DNA from: Ectothiorhodospiraceae bacterium
Lineage (GTDB): Bacteria > Pseudomonadota > Gammaproteobacteria > Nitrococcales > Aquisalimonadaceae
Direction of reading: 5' to 3'
Length of the DNA: 64,000 nt
Assembly (NCBI GenBank): GCA_020831845.1
Contig: JAFIFV010000043.1
Coordinates: 31,673-95,672, forward strand
The notes beneath the pieces are model-generated. The model ran no database searches and was not told the DNA's origin. It saw only the letters and a program-made list of their open reading frames with translations. Positions 45,245 to 60,243 of the stretch are shown piece by piece. The position numbers and the translations under genes were made by a program. Positions within the stretch are counted from its first letter, which is position 1; every line of letters starts with the position of its first letter.

Positions 45245-45992
45245 CCTGGATCAGGACAAGCCCTTCCTCAGCCATCTGCTGGAGCTTCGCAGCCGGCTGA
45301 TGTGGTCCGTGGGTGTGCTGCTGGTTGTTTTCCTTTGCATATTCCCTTTCTACAATCATCTGTTCTCGCTGTTTGCGGAGCCGCTTCGTGCGGTGTTGCC
45401 AGAGGGTGAGTTGCAGGCGATTCAGGTGGCCGGACCATTCCTGATCCCGATGAAGCTGACGCTCGTGGCGGCGGTGTTCATCGCGGTGCCTTACCTGCTC
45501 TACCAGATGTGGTCCTTCGTCGCGCCCGGCCTCTACAGGCACGAGCGGCAGCTGGTCTGGCCTCTGATGATTTCCAGCACGTTGCTGTTCTACCTGGGGG
45601 CCGCCTTCGCGTATTTCCTGGTGTTGCCGCTGGTCTACGCGTTCTTTGCCGGGGTCACGCCGCTGGGGGTGGTCTACCAGCCCGATATCGGGGAATACCT
45701 GAACTTCGTGCTGAAGATGCTGGTGGTGTTCGGCATTGCCTTCGAAGTGCCCATTGCCACATTGCTGATGGTGCGCTCAGGGGCGACCACGCGCGAGTCG
45801 CTGGCCGCGAAGCGGCCCTATATCATCGTCGGCGCGTTTGGCGTGGGCATGCTGCTGACGCCGCCGGATATGGTGTCCCAGGTGTTCCTGGCCATACCGG
45901 TGTGGTTGCTATTCGAGCTGGGGCTTTTCCTTTCCAAGTGGTATGGCAAGCCGTTGAGCGGTGAGCAGCGGTCCGAGGAGCCCGAACCCTGA
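45228..45992 (+). CDS. tatC: twin-arginine translocase subunit TatC
   Basis: TatC is the polytopic membrane receptor of the Tat pathway. The 254 residues have six TM segments. Conserved parts are [15 protein letters not shown] at the N-terminus, the first periplasmic loop with [25 protein letters not shown], and [15 protein letters not shown]. The ORF track starts it at 45066; the correct ATG is 45228 ([17 protein letters not shown]), preceded by GGAGGAAG. Confidence 0.96.
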   Translation: MSGRPDLDQDKPFLSHLLELRSRLMWSVGVLLVVFLCIFPFYNHLFSLFAEPLRAVLPEGELQAIQVAGPFLIPMKLTLVAAVFIAVPYLLYQMWSFVAPGLYRHERQLVWPLMISSTLLFYLGAAFAYFLVLPLVYAFFAGVTPLGVVYQPDIGEYLNFVLKMLVVFGIAFEVPIATLLMVRSGATTRESLAAKRPYIIVGAFGVGMLLTPPDMVSQVFLAIPVWLLFELGLFLSKWYGKPLSGEQRSEEPEP

Positions 45993-46005
45993 GACGGCTG
46001 TAGGG

Positions 46006-47802
46006 TCAGCCCGCCGGCGGTTGAGTTGGCTTGAAACGAAAATGCGCGAATAGCCGCGTGGTTTCGATTATTTCCGTCAATTCCACGTAGATCACCAGTT
46101 GCTGCATGTTAACTGCCATCACCGTACCCACATCGAACACGGCAGCGGGGGTGATGAGCGTGGCCTCTTCCTTCATCGGGTTCACCCTCGGCAGTATCAT
46201 ACCGCGCAGGTACTCGGCCCCTGATCCCGGCCCCCTTACGGCGTAGCAGCCTACAGCCAGTGCCGTCTGCGCCAACTGCTGGACGCCCAGTTCGATACCT
46301 CCTCCGGTGCGGGTCCGCAGCCAGCGAATCACACCCACCTGCCAGAGCTCCCCGGGCGGCCTGGGTAGCGGGCTGTCGGTCCAGCACACCAGCTCGCCCA
46401 CGCGGGTTTGCATGCGGCTTTTCTCTGGGCAGAACAGCGCCATGCCTCCCTGGCTGACGTTCTTGCGGCTCCAGACCTCGGCGCGGAACAGGCCGCGTGT
46501 CTCATTTTTCTGGTCCTTGAGCTCGACGGTGTGTGCCTTTTTCCAGACGTCGTCGACCTCGCTGTCAAAGGCGCGGAAGCGGGAGGTGCGCGATTCGCCC
46601 GCCAGCGGTGTGTTCAGGTAGCTGCCCTCGTCGGCTAGTGCCAGGCCCGGCGTTCGTGGCTTGTGCTGCTGCTCGTTGCCGGAGAGCTTTTCGCGCCATT
46701 TGCGTTCGGCTTCCTCGGGATTGAAGGGGGCGCCGTCGGCCAGGAAGTGATGGCTGGCGCTGAGGCCGTCCGCCATGCGCAGTTTCGCCACCGTGGGTCG
46801 GCGCTGGGCGCTGCGCTCCTGGCGGCCGCCCAGAGCATTGCGGAAGCGGCTGTACATATCGCGCTGCATGCGTTCGGAAAGCATGGTGCCAGAGCGTCGC
46901 GTCTGCAGTGTGCTGTTCAGATTGTCGACCTGCTCACCCAGTGTGCGGACCAGTGCATCCAGCTCCAGCAGGCGCGGAGTCTTCGGTGCCGGGCCGGGCT
47001 GCTGTCGGGTCAGGAAACGCGGCGGCAGATCGGAGGAGAGGTCGACAATGAACCGACCCTGCAGCGGTTCGCCGGCGCGCGGTAACTGCAGCTGCGCGAA
47101 ATGCACCCAGCGGCCGATGCGTTTGTAGAGTTCTTCCGCTTCGCCCTGCATCAGATGGTAGGGGTTGGACAGCGCGAGGACCAGCGAGCGCAGATAGGCC
47201 TGTTTGATGGAAAGTGCGGTTTCCTCCGCATCCCGGCTGGCCTCGATGGGAAGGGCCTGCAGGCGCAGCAACTCCGCATTGCTGTACAGCGTATGCATCT
47301 CCGTCCAGATCAGGGTTGGCTCGGGCGCGTAGATGCGGTACGCCTCCAGCAGGCCGCGGCCATGGGCAAGCAGCGTGCGCTGTGTGGCCAGCAGCAGGTC
47401 GTTGCGGTCTTCACCGGTGAGTTTCGATTTTACCAGCAGTTTGTTCAGCGCCAGTTTGAAGGCGTTGGCCAGTTCTTCGTAGAGTTCGTGGACCAGCCGG
47501 GCCAGCGCTTCCTCGCCGGGTGGGAGCGGCAGCGCCTTGCCGCGGAAACGGCGCACAAGGGCGTCACAGATGTCGTAGACACTGGGCCGCACCTGCTCGG
47601 CCAGCGCGAATCGCTGCATGCGATGCAAGGGTGCGCGGTTGCTCTGCTGCAGCATGTCCAGCAGCCGGCGACCGCAGCTCTCAGGATTGCCCCTGGGAAG
47701 CTCGTCCAGCCACGCGCCCACCTGGGGCACGCCTGCCTGAGTAAACAGTGCATTCTCCCGGGTTTCCCCGGGGCTGCGCAGCTGAGTGAGCGTGATGGTC
47801 AT
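46006..47802 (-). CDS. large PilZ-like domain protein, unknown function
   Basis: A 598-residue soluble protein. Residues 1-300 are helical (LVHELYEELANAFKLALNKL, ETALSIKQAYLRSLVLALSN), and a basic linker follows. The C-terminal 170 residues are beta-rich with a PilZ-like signature: Arg residues, then NVSQGGMALF (the D/N-x-S-x-x-G form), then LPRPPGELWQVGVIRWLRTR and IELGVQQLAQ. PilZ domains bind cyclic di-GMP through the Arg and D/NxSxxG residues, so a c-di-GMP effector is plausible. I cannot confirm the RxxxR half. It is convergent with tatC and divergent from sucA. Confidence 0.75.
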   Translation of the reverse strand: MTITLTQLRSPGETRENALFTQAGVPQVGAWLDELPRGNPESCGRRLLDMLQQSNRAPLHRMQRFALAEQVRPSVYDICDALVRRFRGKALPLPPGEEALARLVHELYEELANAFKLALNKLLVKSKLTGEDRNDLLLATQRTLLAHGRGLLEAYRIYAPEPTLIWTEMHTLYSNAELLRLQALPIEASRDAEETALSIKQAYLRSLVLALSNPYHLMQGEAEELYKRIGRWVHFAQLQLPRAGEPLQGRFIVDLSSDLPPRFLTRQQPGPAPKTPRLLELDALVRTLGEQVDNLNSTLQTRRSGTMLSERMQRDMYSRFRNALGGRQERSAQRRPTVAKLRMADGLSASHHFLADGAPFNPEEAERKWREKLSGNEQQHKPRTPGLALADEGSYLNTPLAGESRTSRFRAFDSEVDDVWKKAHTVELKDQKNETRGLFRAEVWSRKNVSQGGMALFCPEKSRMQTRVGELVCWTDSPLPRPPGELWQVGVIRWLRTRTGGGIELGVQQLAQTALAVGCYAVRGPGSGAEYLRGMILPRVNPMKEEATLITPAAVFDVGTVMAVNMQQLVIYVELTEIIETTRLFAHFRFKPTQPPAG

Positions 47803-48472
47803 CCGAATCCGTTAATCTGGAGGCAAGTCTGTTCCCGCACCGAGCCGCCTGGCGTATACGCACGCCGGAGGCCACGTGATCAATGTCGGCGTGACTGCAA
47901 CGTTAACATAGGTCGTCAACGGCGAACCGCTGGGCAATATGGTGGCAATTTCGCGCCAGGACGCGATGCCAGCGCCGGTTCAGCTTGCGCGGATGCCATG
48001 CCACGCGTTATTTTAAGCAGCCATCGACAGACAGTCACCGGATGCCCGCCGAGTGAGCTTCCAGAAACCACTCGGTATACTGGCGTTCATCACGGTAGAA
48101 CCGGTACCGTCCAGAACCATACCGTGTTTTTGCATCAATGCAACGCATCGCGTAAGCGGTCGGGGGCGCTTAGATTTTCAATGCCTGATGCTTCCCACAG
48201 AGGCCTGTCTCGCCGCGGGAGGGCCTTGTCACCAACCACCGGCGACCCAGCGGGTCGTTCGGGCAGGATGGTGCCGATGTGGCGGGAGCCGCGCGCATGA
48301 GCCTGCCTGATGCCGCCCCTGCCGGAACACGAGTTGATGTCCAGGCCGGTTTCCGACACCGCCTCCCTGTCTTGATTTATTCCCTGCCGCGCAATGCCGA
48401 CCGATCCGGTCAGCCGCGGCTCGCCGGTCGTGTCTCTTGCCCGGCGTCTGCTATCTCCAAGGTGATGCAACC
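47803..48472. other. 670-bp upstream region of sucA
   Basis: No gene is convincing here, although short ORFs exist on both strands. The part around 48000-48200 is less GC-rich (TTATTTTAAGCAG, GTGTTTTTGCATCAATGCAA) and includes the palindrome TTGCATCAATGCAA at 48128-48141. It should hold the sucA promoter and the divergent promoter of the PilZ-like gene. No reliable -35/-10 pair is seen. Confidence 0.45.
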
Positions 48473-51313
<2,841 letters not shown>

Positions 51314-51406
51314 TGCGCAAACCATGCGCCGCTTCGGGCCATCGGGCCGGCGGCGGACTAATCTGAACAAGGGTTCTGGCCCAGACAGCTGAAGAGTGAG
51401 GATTGG

Positions 51407-54146
<2,740 letters not shown>

Positions 54147-54156
54147 TCGTATCCGG

Positions 54157-54195
54157 CCCCGGTCCGATACCCTCGGTCCGGGGTCTCTTTCATTT
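54157..54195 (+). terminator. intrinsic terminator of sucA-sucB-lpd
   Basis: CCCCGG-T-CCGA / TCGG-T-CCGGGG forms a stem of 6+4 bp with one T/T mismatch and a 5-nt loop, followed by TCTCTTTCATTT. It closes the operon. Confidence 0.85.
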
Positions 54196-54219
54196 GGCAG
54201 GCGTTCCGAACACGCCGCC

Positions 54220-54351
54220 ATTATTGAAAATCTCAATTAATAAAAATAATAAAGATTGCTTTTATCAACCCTTCTTCCTCGCTTTTTCCCTTTTCAAGTT
54301 TCTGTTTTTAAAAACATTTGGGAACAGCATTCCGCTTGAGCTAGACTAGCT
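54220..54351 (+). promoter_or_regulatory. AT-rich control region upstream of acuI-prp
   Basis: In a GC-rich genome this stretch is strongly AT-rich (CAATTAATAAAAATAATAAA; TTTTTAAAAACATTT). It contains AATCT..AGATT around 54229-54256, GGAA-N5-TTCC at 54321-54333 and a perfect 13-bp palindrome AGCTAGACTAGCT at 54339-54351, 30 bp before the acuI ATG. The palindrome is well placed for a repressor or activator of the propionate genes. No regulator gene is in the window. Confidence 0.55.
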
Positions 54352-54380
54352 TCCGCCCACCATGCTGCAAAGGGGTTATC

Positions 54381-55370
54381 ATGAGTTCCTTTAAGGCTTT
54401 ACGAGTGCATGACGCAGGCAAAGGGGTCGAGGCCCGCCTGGATTCCCTGACCCTGGATCAGTTGTCCGAAGGCCAGGTGGTTATCCGCAGCGCCTGGTCG
54501 GGTATCAATTACAAGGACGCGCTGGCCGTTACCGGCAAGGGCAAGATCATTCGCAAACCGCCGCTGAATGCTGGTATCGACGTCTCCGGAACGGTGGAGA
54601 CGTCCGAGGACCCGCGTTTCCTGCCCGGGGACGAAGTGTTGGTCACCGGGTGGGGCCTGGGCGAGATCCACGATGGCGGGTTCTCCGAATTCGTGCGGGT
54701 GCCCGGTGACTGGGTGGTTCCGCTGCAGGATCCACTGGACCTGCGTCAAGCCATGGCCGTCGGTACGGCTGGCTTCACCGCCGCGCTCTCGTTGGTGCGC
54801 ATGGAACAAAGCGGCCTGGCGCCGGATCAGGGCCCCATCCTCGTCAACGGTGCCACCGGTGGCGTCGGCAGCTTCGCGATCCGGCTGTTCAGCCGGGCCG
54901 GCTACAGCGTGACGGCGCTCACCGGCAAAACGGATGCGGCGGACTACCTGAAATCCCTGGGCGCTACGGACATTATGGACGCGGGTGAGCTGGATCCCGG
55001 CAACCGCCCGCTGGAAAAAGGTCTCTGGGCCGGTTCGGTGGACAGCCTTGGCGGTGAAGCGCTGGCCTGGCTGACCCGGACCACCAAGCCCTGGGGCTAT
55101 ATCGCCGCGGTTGGCCTGGCTCAGGGGATTGAGCTCAACACCACGGTGATGCCATTCATCATTCGCGGCGTCAGCCTGATTGGCATTGACTCCCCGCTCT
55201 GTCCCCGGGACATCCGCCTGGCGACCTGGAAGCGGCTGGCAGGCCTGTTGCGGCCGGAGGACATCGATGCCGTGGTCAGCCAGGAGGTGGGGTTGGACGG
55301 CGTGGTGGCCGCCGCGGGAACCATGATGGAACGACGACAGCGGGGTCGCACGCTGGTGAAGCTGGGCTGA
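54381..55370 (+). CDS. acuI: acryloyl-CoA reductase / YhdH-family quinone oxidoreductase
   Basis: AcuI/YhdH proteins are zinc-free NADPH-dependent medium-chain reductases that turn acryloyl-CoA into propionyl-CoA. The 329 residues show the family form: [67 protein letters not shown] (NADPH) and [19 protein letters not shown]. The function is supported by context: it stands 34 bp ahead of prpB, so its product propionyl-CoA would enter the methylcitrate cycle encoded next. No dddL/P/Q or acuN/K is seen, so the source of acrylate is unknown. Confidence 0.88.
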   Translation: MSSFKALRVHDAGKGVEARLDSLTLDQLSEGQVVIRSAWSGINYKDALAVTGKGKIIRKPPLNAGIDVSGTVETSEDPRFLPGDEVLVTGWGLGEIHDGGFSEFVRVPGDWVVPLQDPLDLRQAMAVGTAGFTAALSLVRMEQSGLAPDQGPILVNGATGGVGSFAIRLFSRAGYSVTALTGKTDAADYLKSLGATDIMDAGELDPGNRPLEKGLWAGSVDSLGGEALAWLTRTTKPWGYIAAVGLAQGIELNTTVMPFIIRGVSLIGIDSPLCPRDIRLATWKRLAGLLRPEDIDAVVSQEVGLDGVVAAAGTMMERRQRGRTLVKLG

Positions 55371-55404
55371 TGGCCCGGTCCTGAGATTACTGGAGGAAAG
55401 AACC

Positions 55405-56286
55405 ATGTCCGTAACCCCATCCGCAGGCCGCCGTTTCCGGGATGCCCTGGCGACCGAGCAGCCGCTGCAGATTGCCGGGGCCGCGAATGCCTATTCCGCG
55501 TTGCTGGCCGAACGGGCCGGCTTCCGCGCTATCTACCTGTCCGGCGCCGGCGTGGCAAACGCGTCGTTCGGGCTGCCGGATCTGGGTATCACGCAGTTGG
55601 CGGACGTGGTCGAGGATGCCCAGCGCATCACCTCCGCCACCGATGTGCCCCTGCTGGTGGACGTGGACACCGGCTGGGGCAGCGCCTTCAGCATTGCCCG
55701 CACGGTGCGCGAGATGGAGCGGGCCGGCGTGGCGGCCATACACCTGGAAGACCAGGTGCAGGCCAAGCGCTGCGGCCACCGACCGAACAAGGCGCTGGTG
55801 AGCAAGGAAGAAATGGTGGACCGCGTCAAGGCGGCGGTGGATGCCCGTCAGGATGACGATTTCGTGTTCATGGCGCGCACTGATGCCCATGCCTCCGAGG
55901 GTATGCAGGCGGCGGTGGAGCGCGCCAATGCCTACGTCGAGGCCGGGGCCGATGCCATCTTCGCCGAGGCCCTGCACACGCTGGAGGAGTTCCGTGCCTT
56001 CACGGCGGCGGTCCCCGTTCCGGTGCTGGCCAATATCACCGAGTTCGGCCAGACGCCGCTGTTCACTGTGGATGAGCTGCGAGAGGCAGGTGCCGGCATG
56101 GTGCTCTATCCCTTGTCCGCGTTCCGTGCAATGAGCCGTGCCGCGGAGCAGGTCTACGGTGCCATCCGGCAGCAGGGAACGCAGCGGGACGTGGTGGACA
56201 GCATGCAGACCAGGGCCGAGCTCTACGAGGTCCTGGACTACCATTCCTACGAAGAAAAGCTGGATCAGCTGTTCAAGCAATCCTGA
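55405..56286 (+). CDS. prpB: 2-methylisocitrate lyase
   Basis: PrpB splits 2-methylisocitrate to pyruvate and succinate, the last step of the methylcitrate cycle. The 293-residue PEP mutase/ICL-fold enzyme has [18 protein letters not shown], the metal site VDVDTGWG, the active-site loop [13 protein letters not shown] and [15 protein letters not shown]. It has GGAGG before the ATG and is followed 29 bp later by prpC. Confidence 0.96.
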   Translation: MSVTPSAGRRFRDALATEQPLQIAGAANAYSALLAERAGFRAIYLSGAGVANASFGLPDLGITQLADVVEDAQRITSATDVPLLVDVDTGWGSAFSIARTVREMERAGVAAIHLEDQVQAKRCGHRPNKALVSKEEMVDRVKAAVDARQDDDFVFMARTDAHASEGMQAAVERANAYVEAGADAIFAEALHTLEEFRAFTAAVPVPVLANITEFGQTPLFTVDELREAGAGMVLYPLSAFRAMSRAAEQVYGAIRQQGTQRDVVDSMQTRAELYEVLDYHSYEEKLDQLFKQS

Positions 56287-56315
56287 ACGTTCAAACGTTT
56301 ACGAGTGAGGATCTT

Positions 56316-57443
56316 ATGACCGAGAAGAAGCTGGGCGGCGCCGGGTTGCGCGGAACCTCTGCCGGCGAGACGGCCCTTTGCACGGTGGGCAAGGAAGGTA
56401 CGGGCCTGACGTACCGGGGATACGACGTTCGGGATCTCGCGGATAACGTCACCTTCGAGGAGGTCGCGTACCTCCTTCTGTACGGCGACCTGCCCACGCA
56501 GTCCCAGCTGGATGCCTACCGCAAGCGCCTGCAGGGGCTGCGCGACCTGCCGCAGCCGCTGAAGGAAGTGCTGGAACGCATTCCCGCCAGTGCACACCCG
56601 ATGGATGTGATGCGTACCGGCTGCTCCATGCTGGGGAACCTGGAAACGGAGACGGATTTCTCACAGCAAAAGGAGCTGGTGGACCGCATGCTGGCGGTGT
56701 TCCCGTCCATCATCACCTACTGGTACCGCTACTCCCACGACGGCGTGCGGATCAATCCGGTGACCGACGATGACACCATCGGCGGGCACTTCCTGCATCT
56801 GCTGCACGGCAAGCCGGCCAGCCAGTTGCACGCCGACGTGATGAACGTGTCGCTGATCCTGTATGCCGAGCACGAGTTCAACGCCTCCACCTTCACCGCC
56901 CGGGTCTGCGCCTCCACGCTGTCGGACATGCATTCCTGCATCACCGGCGCCATCGGTTCGCTGCGCGGTCCACTGCACGGCGGCGCCAACGAGGCGGCGA
57001 TGGAGATGATCGAGCAGTGGTCCGATCCGGACCAGGCCGAGCGCGAGCTGCTGGCGATGCTGGAGCGCAAGGACAAGGTAATGGGCTTCGGTCACGCCAT
57101 CTACCGCGAGTCTGACCCGCGCAACGCGGTGATCAAGGAGTGGGCGCGGAAGCTGGCGCAGGAAGTGGGCGACAAGACCCTGTTCCCGGTGTCGGAGCGG
57201 GTGGACCAGGTGATGTGGCGGGAGAAGAAATTGTTCCCGAACGCTGATTTCTACCACGCGTCGGCGTACCACTTCATGGGCATTCCGACCAAGCTGTTCA
57301 CTCCCATCTTCGTGATGTCGCGGCTGACCGGCTGGGCGGCCCATGTGATGGAACAGCGTGCCAACAACCGCATCATCCGCCCCAGCGCCGATTACACCGG
57401 ACCGGAGTTGCGCAAGGTGGTGCCGATCGCCGAGCGCGGCTGA
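56316..57443 (+). CDS. prpC: 2-methylcitrate synthase
   Basis: PrpC condenses propionyl-CoA with oxaloacetate. The 375-residue citrate-synthase fold protein has LTYRGYDVRDLADNVTFEEV, GPLHGGANEAAMEMI (substrate His), MGFGHAIYRESDPRNAVIK (second His) and the active-site Asp in YHFMGIPTKLFTPIFV. The short C-terminus and GHA.YRESDPR form favour methylcitrate over citrate synthase, as does the operon. It also begins KKLGGAGLRGTSAGETAL, a typical PrpC N-terminus. Confidence 0.95.
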   Translation: MTEKKLGGAGLRGTSAGETALCTVGKEGTGLTYRGYDVRDLADNVTFEEVAYLLLYGDLPTQSQLDAYRKRLQGLRDLPQPLKEVLERIPASAHPMDVMRTGCSMLGNLETETDFSQQKELVDRMLAVFPSIITYWYRYSHDGVRINPVTDDDTIGGHFLHLLHGKPASQLHADVMNVSLILYAEHEFNASTFTARVCASTLSDMHSCITGAIGSLRGPLHGGANEAAMEMIEQWSDPDQAERELLAMLERKDKVMGFGHAIYRESDPRNAVIKEWARKLAQEVGDKTLFPVSERVDQVMWREKKLFPNADFYHASAYHFMGIPTKLFTPIFVMSRLTGWAAHVMEQRANNRIIRPSADYTGPELRKVVPIAERG

Positions 57444-57479
57444 TCCAGTCCCTGGTCGGGGCTGCCGTGCGATGCCTCA

Positions 57480-57503
57480 GGGGCGGACTGTCACGCCCGC
57501 CCC
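57480..57503. other. intercistronic hairpin between prpC and acnD
   Basis: GGGGCGG (57480-57486) pairs with CCGCCCC (57497-57503), 10-nt loop, followed by GTCTGTTAAAG. It could be an attenuator or an mRNA-stabilising structure inside the prp operon. Confidence 0.4.
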
Positions 57504-57539
57504 GTCTGTTAAAGCCCCACTCGACGGAAGTCTGACGCC

Positions 57540-60161
57540 ATGAACACTGAATACCGCAAGCCGCTGCCCGGCACCAGGCTGGACTACTTCGACGCCCGCG
57601 CCGCGGTAGAGGCTATCCAACCGGGCTCCTATGACACACTGCCGTACACCTCGCGCGTGCTGGCGGAGCAACTGGTGCGCCGCTGCGAGCCGTCGCTGCT
57701 GACCGATGCGCTTAAACAGCTGATCGAGCGCCGGCGCGATCTGGACTTCCCCTGGTACCCGGCGCGCGTGGTCTGTCACGACATCCTCGGGCAGACCGCC
57801 CTGGTGGACCTGGCCGGCCTGCGGGATGCCATTGCCGAGCAGGGCGGCGACCCGTCCAAGGTCAACCCCGTGGTGCAGACCCAGCTCATCGTCGATCACT
57901 CCCTGGCCGTGGAGCACGCCGGCTTCGAGCCGGACGCCTTCGAGAAGAACCGCGCCATCGAGGATCGTCGCAACGAGGACCGCTTCCACTTCATCGAGTG
58001 GACCAAGACCGCGTTCAAGAACGTGGACGTGATCCCCGCAGGCAACGGCATCATGCACCAGATCAACCTGGAGAAGATGTCGCCGGTGATCCAGGCCCGC
58101 GACGGCGTGGCCTTCCCGGACACCTGCGTGGGCACTGACAGCCACACCCCGCACATCGATTGCCTGGGTGTCATCGCTATCGGGGTGGGCGGGCTGGAGG
58201 CGGAAACCGTGATGCTCGGCCGGCCGTCCATGATGCGCCTGCCAGACATCGTCGGTGTCGAGCTAACCGGTAAGCCCCAGCCCGGCATTACCGCCACCGA
58301 CATCGTGCTGGCGATCACCGAGTTCCTGCGCAAGGAGCGCGTGGTGGGCGCCTATCTGGAGTTCTTCGGCGAGGGGGCCTCCAGCCTGACCATTGGCGAC
58401 CGCGCCACCATCTCCAACATGACCCCGGAGTACGGTGCCACCGCGGCGATGTTCTACATCGACGAACAGACCATCGAGTACCTGAAGCTTACCGGCCGCG
58501 AGCCCGAGCAGGTGGAACTGGTGGAGAATTTTGCCCGGACCACCGGGCTGTGGGCCGACAGCCTGAAGAAAGCGGACTACGAGCGCGTGCTCACGTTCGA
58601 TCTGTCCACCGTGGAACGCAACCTGGCCGGCCCCTCCAATCCCCATCGTCGCCTGCCCACCCGGGCGCTGCACGAGCGCGGCATCGCGGGGGACCTGGAC
58701 AAGGCCATGGCCGAGGAAAAGCAAGGCAGGATGCCCGACGGCGCGGTGATCATTGCCGCCATCACCAGTTGCACCAATACCTCCAACCCGCGCAACGTGG
58801 TCGCGGCCGGTCTGCTGGCGAAGAAGGCCAACGAACTGGGCCTCGTCCGCAAGCCCTGGGTGAAGTCGTCCTTCGCGCCGGGCTCCAAGGTGGCGCGTCT
58901 GTATCTGGAGGAAGCCGGTCTGCTGCCGGAGCTGGAGAAGCTGGGTTTCGGCATCGTGGCCTACGCCTGCACCACCTGCAACGGCATGTCCGGCGCGCTG
59001 GATCCGAAGATCCAGCAGGAGATCATCGACCGCGACCTCTACGCCACGGCCGTGCTTTCCGGCAACCGCAACTTCGACGGCCGCATCCACCCCTACGCCA
59101 AGCAGGCCTTCCTGGCCTCGCCGCCGCTGGTGGTGGCCTACGCCATCGCCGGCACGGTGCGTTTCGACATCGAGCAGGATGTTCTGGGGACGGATTCGGA
59201 CGGCGAGCCCGTGACCCTCAAGGACATCTGGCCATCGGACGAGGAAATCGACGCCATCGTCGCGCAATACGTGAAGCCGGAGCAGTTCAACAAGGTCTAC
59301 ATCCCGATGTTCAACCTGGGTGCGGTCAAGGAGGCCGAGAGCCCGCTCTACGACTGGCGGCCGCAGAGCACCTACATCCGCCGCCCGCCGTACTGGGAGG
59401 GGACCATGGCCGGAGCGCGCGCGCTCAAGGGCATGCGACCGCTGGCGATCCTGCCGGACAACATCACCACCGACCACCTGTCGCCGTCCAATGCCATCCT
59501 GCTGGACAGCGCGGCCGGCGAGTACCTGGCGAAAATGGGCCTGCCGGAGGAGGACTTCAACTCCTACGCGACCCACCGCGGCGACCATCTCACCGCGCAG
59601 CGCGCCACGCTGGCCAACCCGAAGCTGTTCAACGAGATGGTGCGCGACGAACACGGCGAGGTGAAGCAGGGCTCCCTGGCGCGGGTGGAGCCGGACGGCA
59701 AGGTCATGCGCATGTGGGAGGCCATCGAGACCTACATGAACCGCAAGCAGCCGCTGATCATCATCGCCGGGGCCGACTATGGCCAGGGCTCGTCCCGCGA
59801 CTGGGCGGCCAAGGGTGTGGCACTGGCGGGCGTGGAGGCCATCGTGGCGGAAGGCTTCGAGCGCATCCACCGCACCAATCTGGTCGGCATGGGAGTGATG
59901 CCGCTGCAGTTCCCGGAAGGCACCACGCGCCAGACGCTGGCACTGGACGGGACCGAAACCTACGACGTGGAAGGCACGCCGTCACCCGGTGCAACGCTGA
60001 CGCTGGTGATCCATCGTTCCAACGGCGAGGTGGATCGGGTGCCGGTGATCTGCCGGCTGGATACTGCCGAGGAAGTCTCGGTCTACTCCGCCGGTGGTGT
60101 GCTGCAGCGCTTCGCGCAGGATTTCCTGGAATCGGAGTCCCGGACCGAAGCCACCGGCTGA
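57540..60161 (+). CDS. acnD: 2-methylcitrate dehydratase, Fe/S-dependent (AcnD)
   Basis: AcnD dehydrates 2-methylcitrate to 2-methyl-trans-aconitate and needs PrpF. The 873-residue aconitase-family protein has the [4Fe-4S] ligands in ITSCTNTSNPRNVV and AYACTTCNGMSG. Other aconitase parts are VGTDSHTPHIDCLGVIAIGVGG, GNRNFDGRIHP and GADYGQGSSRDWAAKG. The N-terminus MNTEYRKPLPGTRLDYFDAR and placement before prpF separate it from AcnA. The 97-bp gap to prpC includes a hairpin. Confidence 0.95.
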   Translation: MNTEYRKPLPGTRLDYFDARAAVEAIQPGSYDTLPYTSRVLAEQLVRRCEPSLLTDALKQLIERRRDLDFPWYPARVVCHDILGQTALVDLAGLRDAIAEQGGDPSKVNPVVQTQLIVDHSLAVEHAGFEPDAFEKNRAIEDRRNEDRFHFIEWTKTAFKNVDVIPAGNGIMHQINLEKMSPVIQARDGVAFPDTCVGTDSHTPHIDCLGVIAIGVGGLEAETVMLGRPSMMRLPDIVGVELTGKPQPGITATDIVLAITEFLRKERVVGAYLEFFGEGASSLTIGDRATISNMTPEYGATAAMFYIDEQTIEYLKLTGREPEQVELVENFARTTGLWADSLKKADYERVLTFDLSTVERNLAGPSNPHRRLPTRALHERGIAGDLDKAMAEEKQGRMPDGAVIIAAITSCTNTSNPRNVVAAGLLAKKANELGLVRKPWVKSSFAPGSKVARLYLEEAGLLPELEKLGFGIVAYACTTCNGMSGALDPKIQQEIIDRDLYATAVLSGNRNFDGRIHPYAKQAFLASPPLVVAYAIAGTVRFDIEQDVLGTDSDGEPVTLKDIWPSDEEIDAIVAQYVKPEQFNKVYIPMFNLGAVKEAESPLYDWRPQSTYIRRPPYWEGTMAGARALKGMRPLAILPDNITTDHLSPSNAILLDSAAGEYLAKMGLPEEDFNSYATHRGDHLTAQRATLANPKLFNEMVRDEHGEVKQGSLARVEPDGKVMRMWEAIETYMNRKQPLIIIAGADYGQGSSRDWAAKGVALAGVEAIVAEGFERIHRTNLVGMGVMPLQFPEGTTRQTLALDGTETYDVEGTPSPGATLTLVIHRSNGEVDRVPVICRLDTAEEVSVYSAGGVLQRFAQDFLESESRTEATG

Positions 60162-60189
60162 GCCTGCCGCTCGCGCTGTGAACCGTCGG

Positions 60190-60208
60190 CCCGGCGTCTG
60201 GCGCCGGG
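60190..60208. other. intercistronic hairpin between acnD and prpF
   Basis: CCCGGCG (60190-60196) pairs with CGCCGGG (60202-60208) over a 5-nt loop TCTGG. No T-run. Similar in position to the hairpin between prpC and acnD. Confidence 0.4.
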
Positions 60209-60243
60209 TCGCTTCGTTAGCATAGATTCAGGAAGCGATTGTC

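Noticed and set aside
48053-48310. 85-codon plus-strand ORF upstream of sucA
   Set aside because: Low-quality composition and no ribosome site; probably leader or intergenic DNA.
54319-54336. Possible sigma-54 promoter before acuI (TGGGAACAGCATTCCGC)
   Set aside because: GG and GC are 12 bases apart, not 10, so it does not fit the -24/-12 rule.
58263-59870. 535-codon minus-strand ORF
   Set aside because: Antisense to acnD; no family features.
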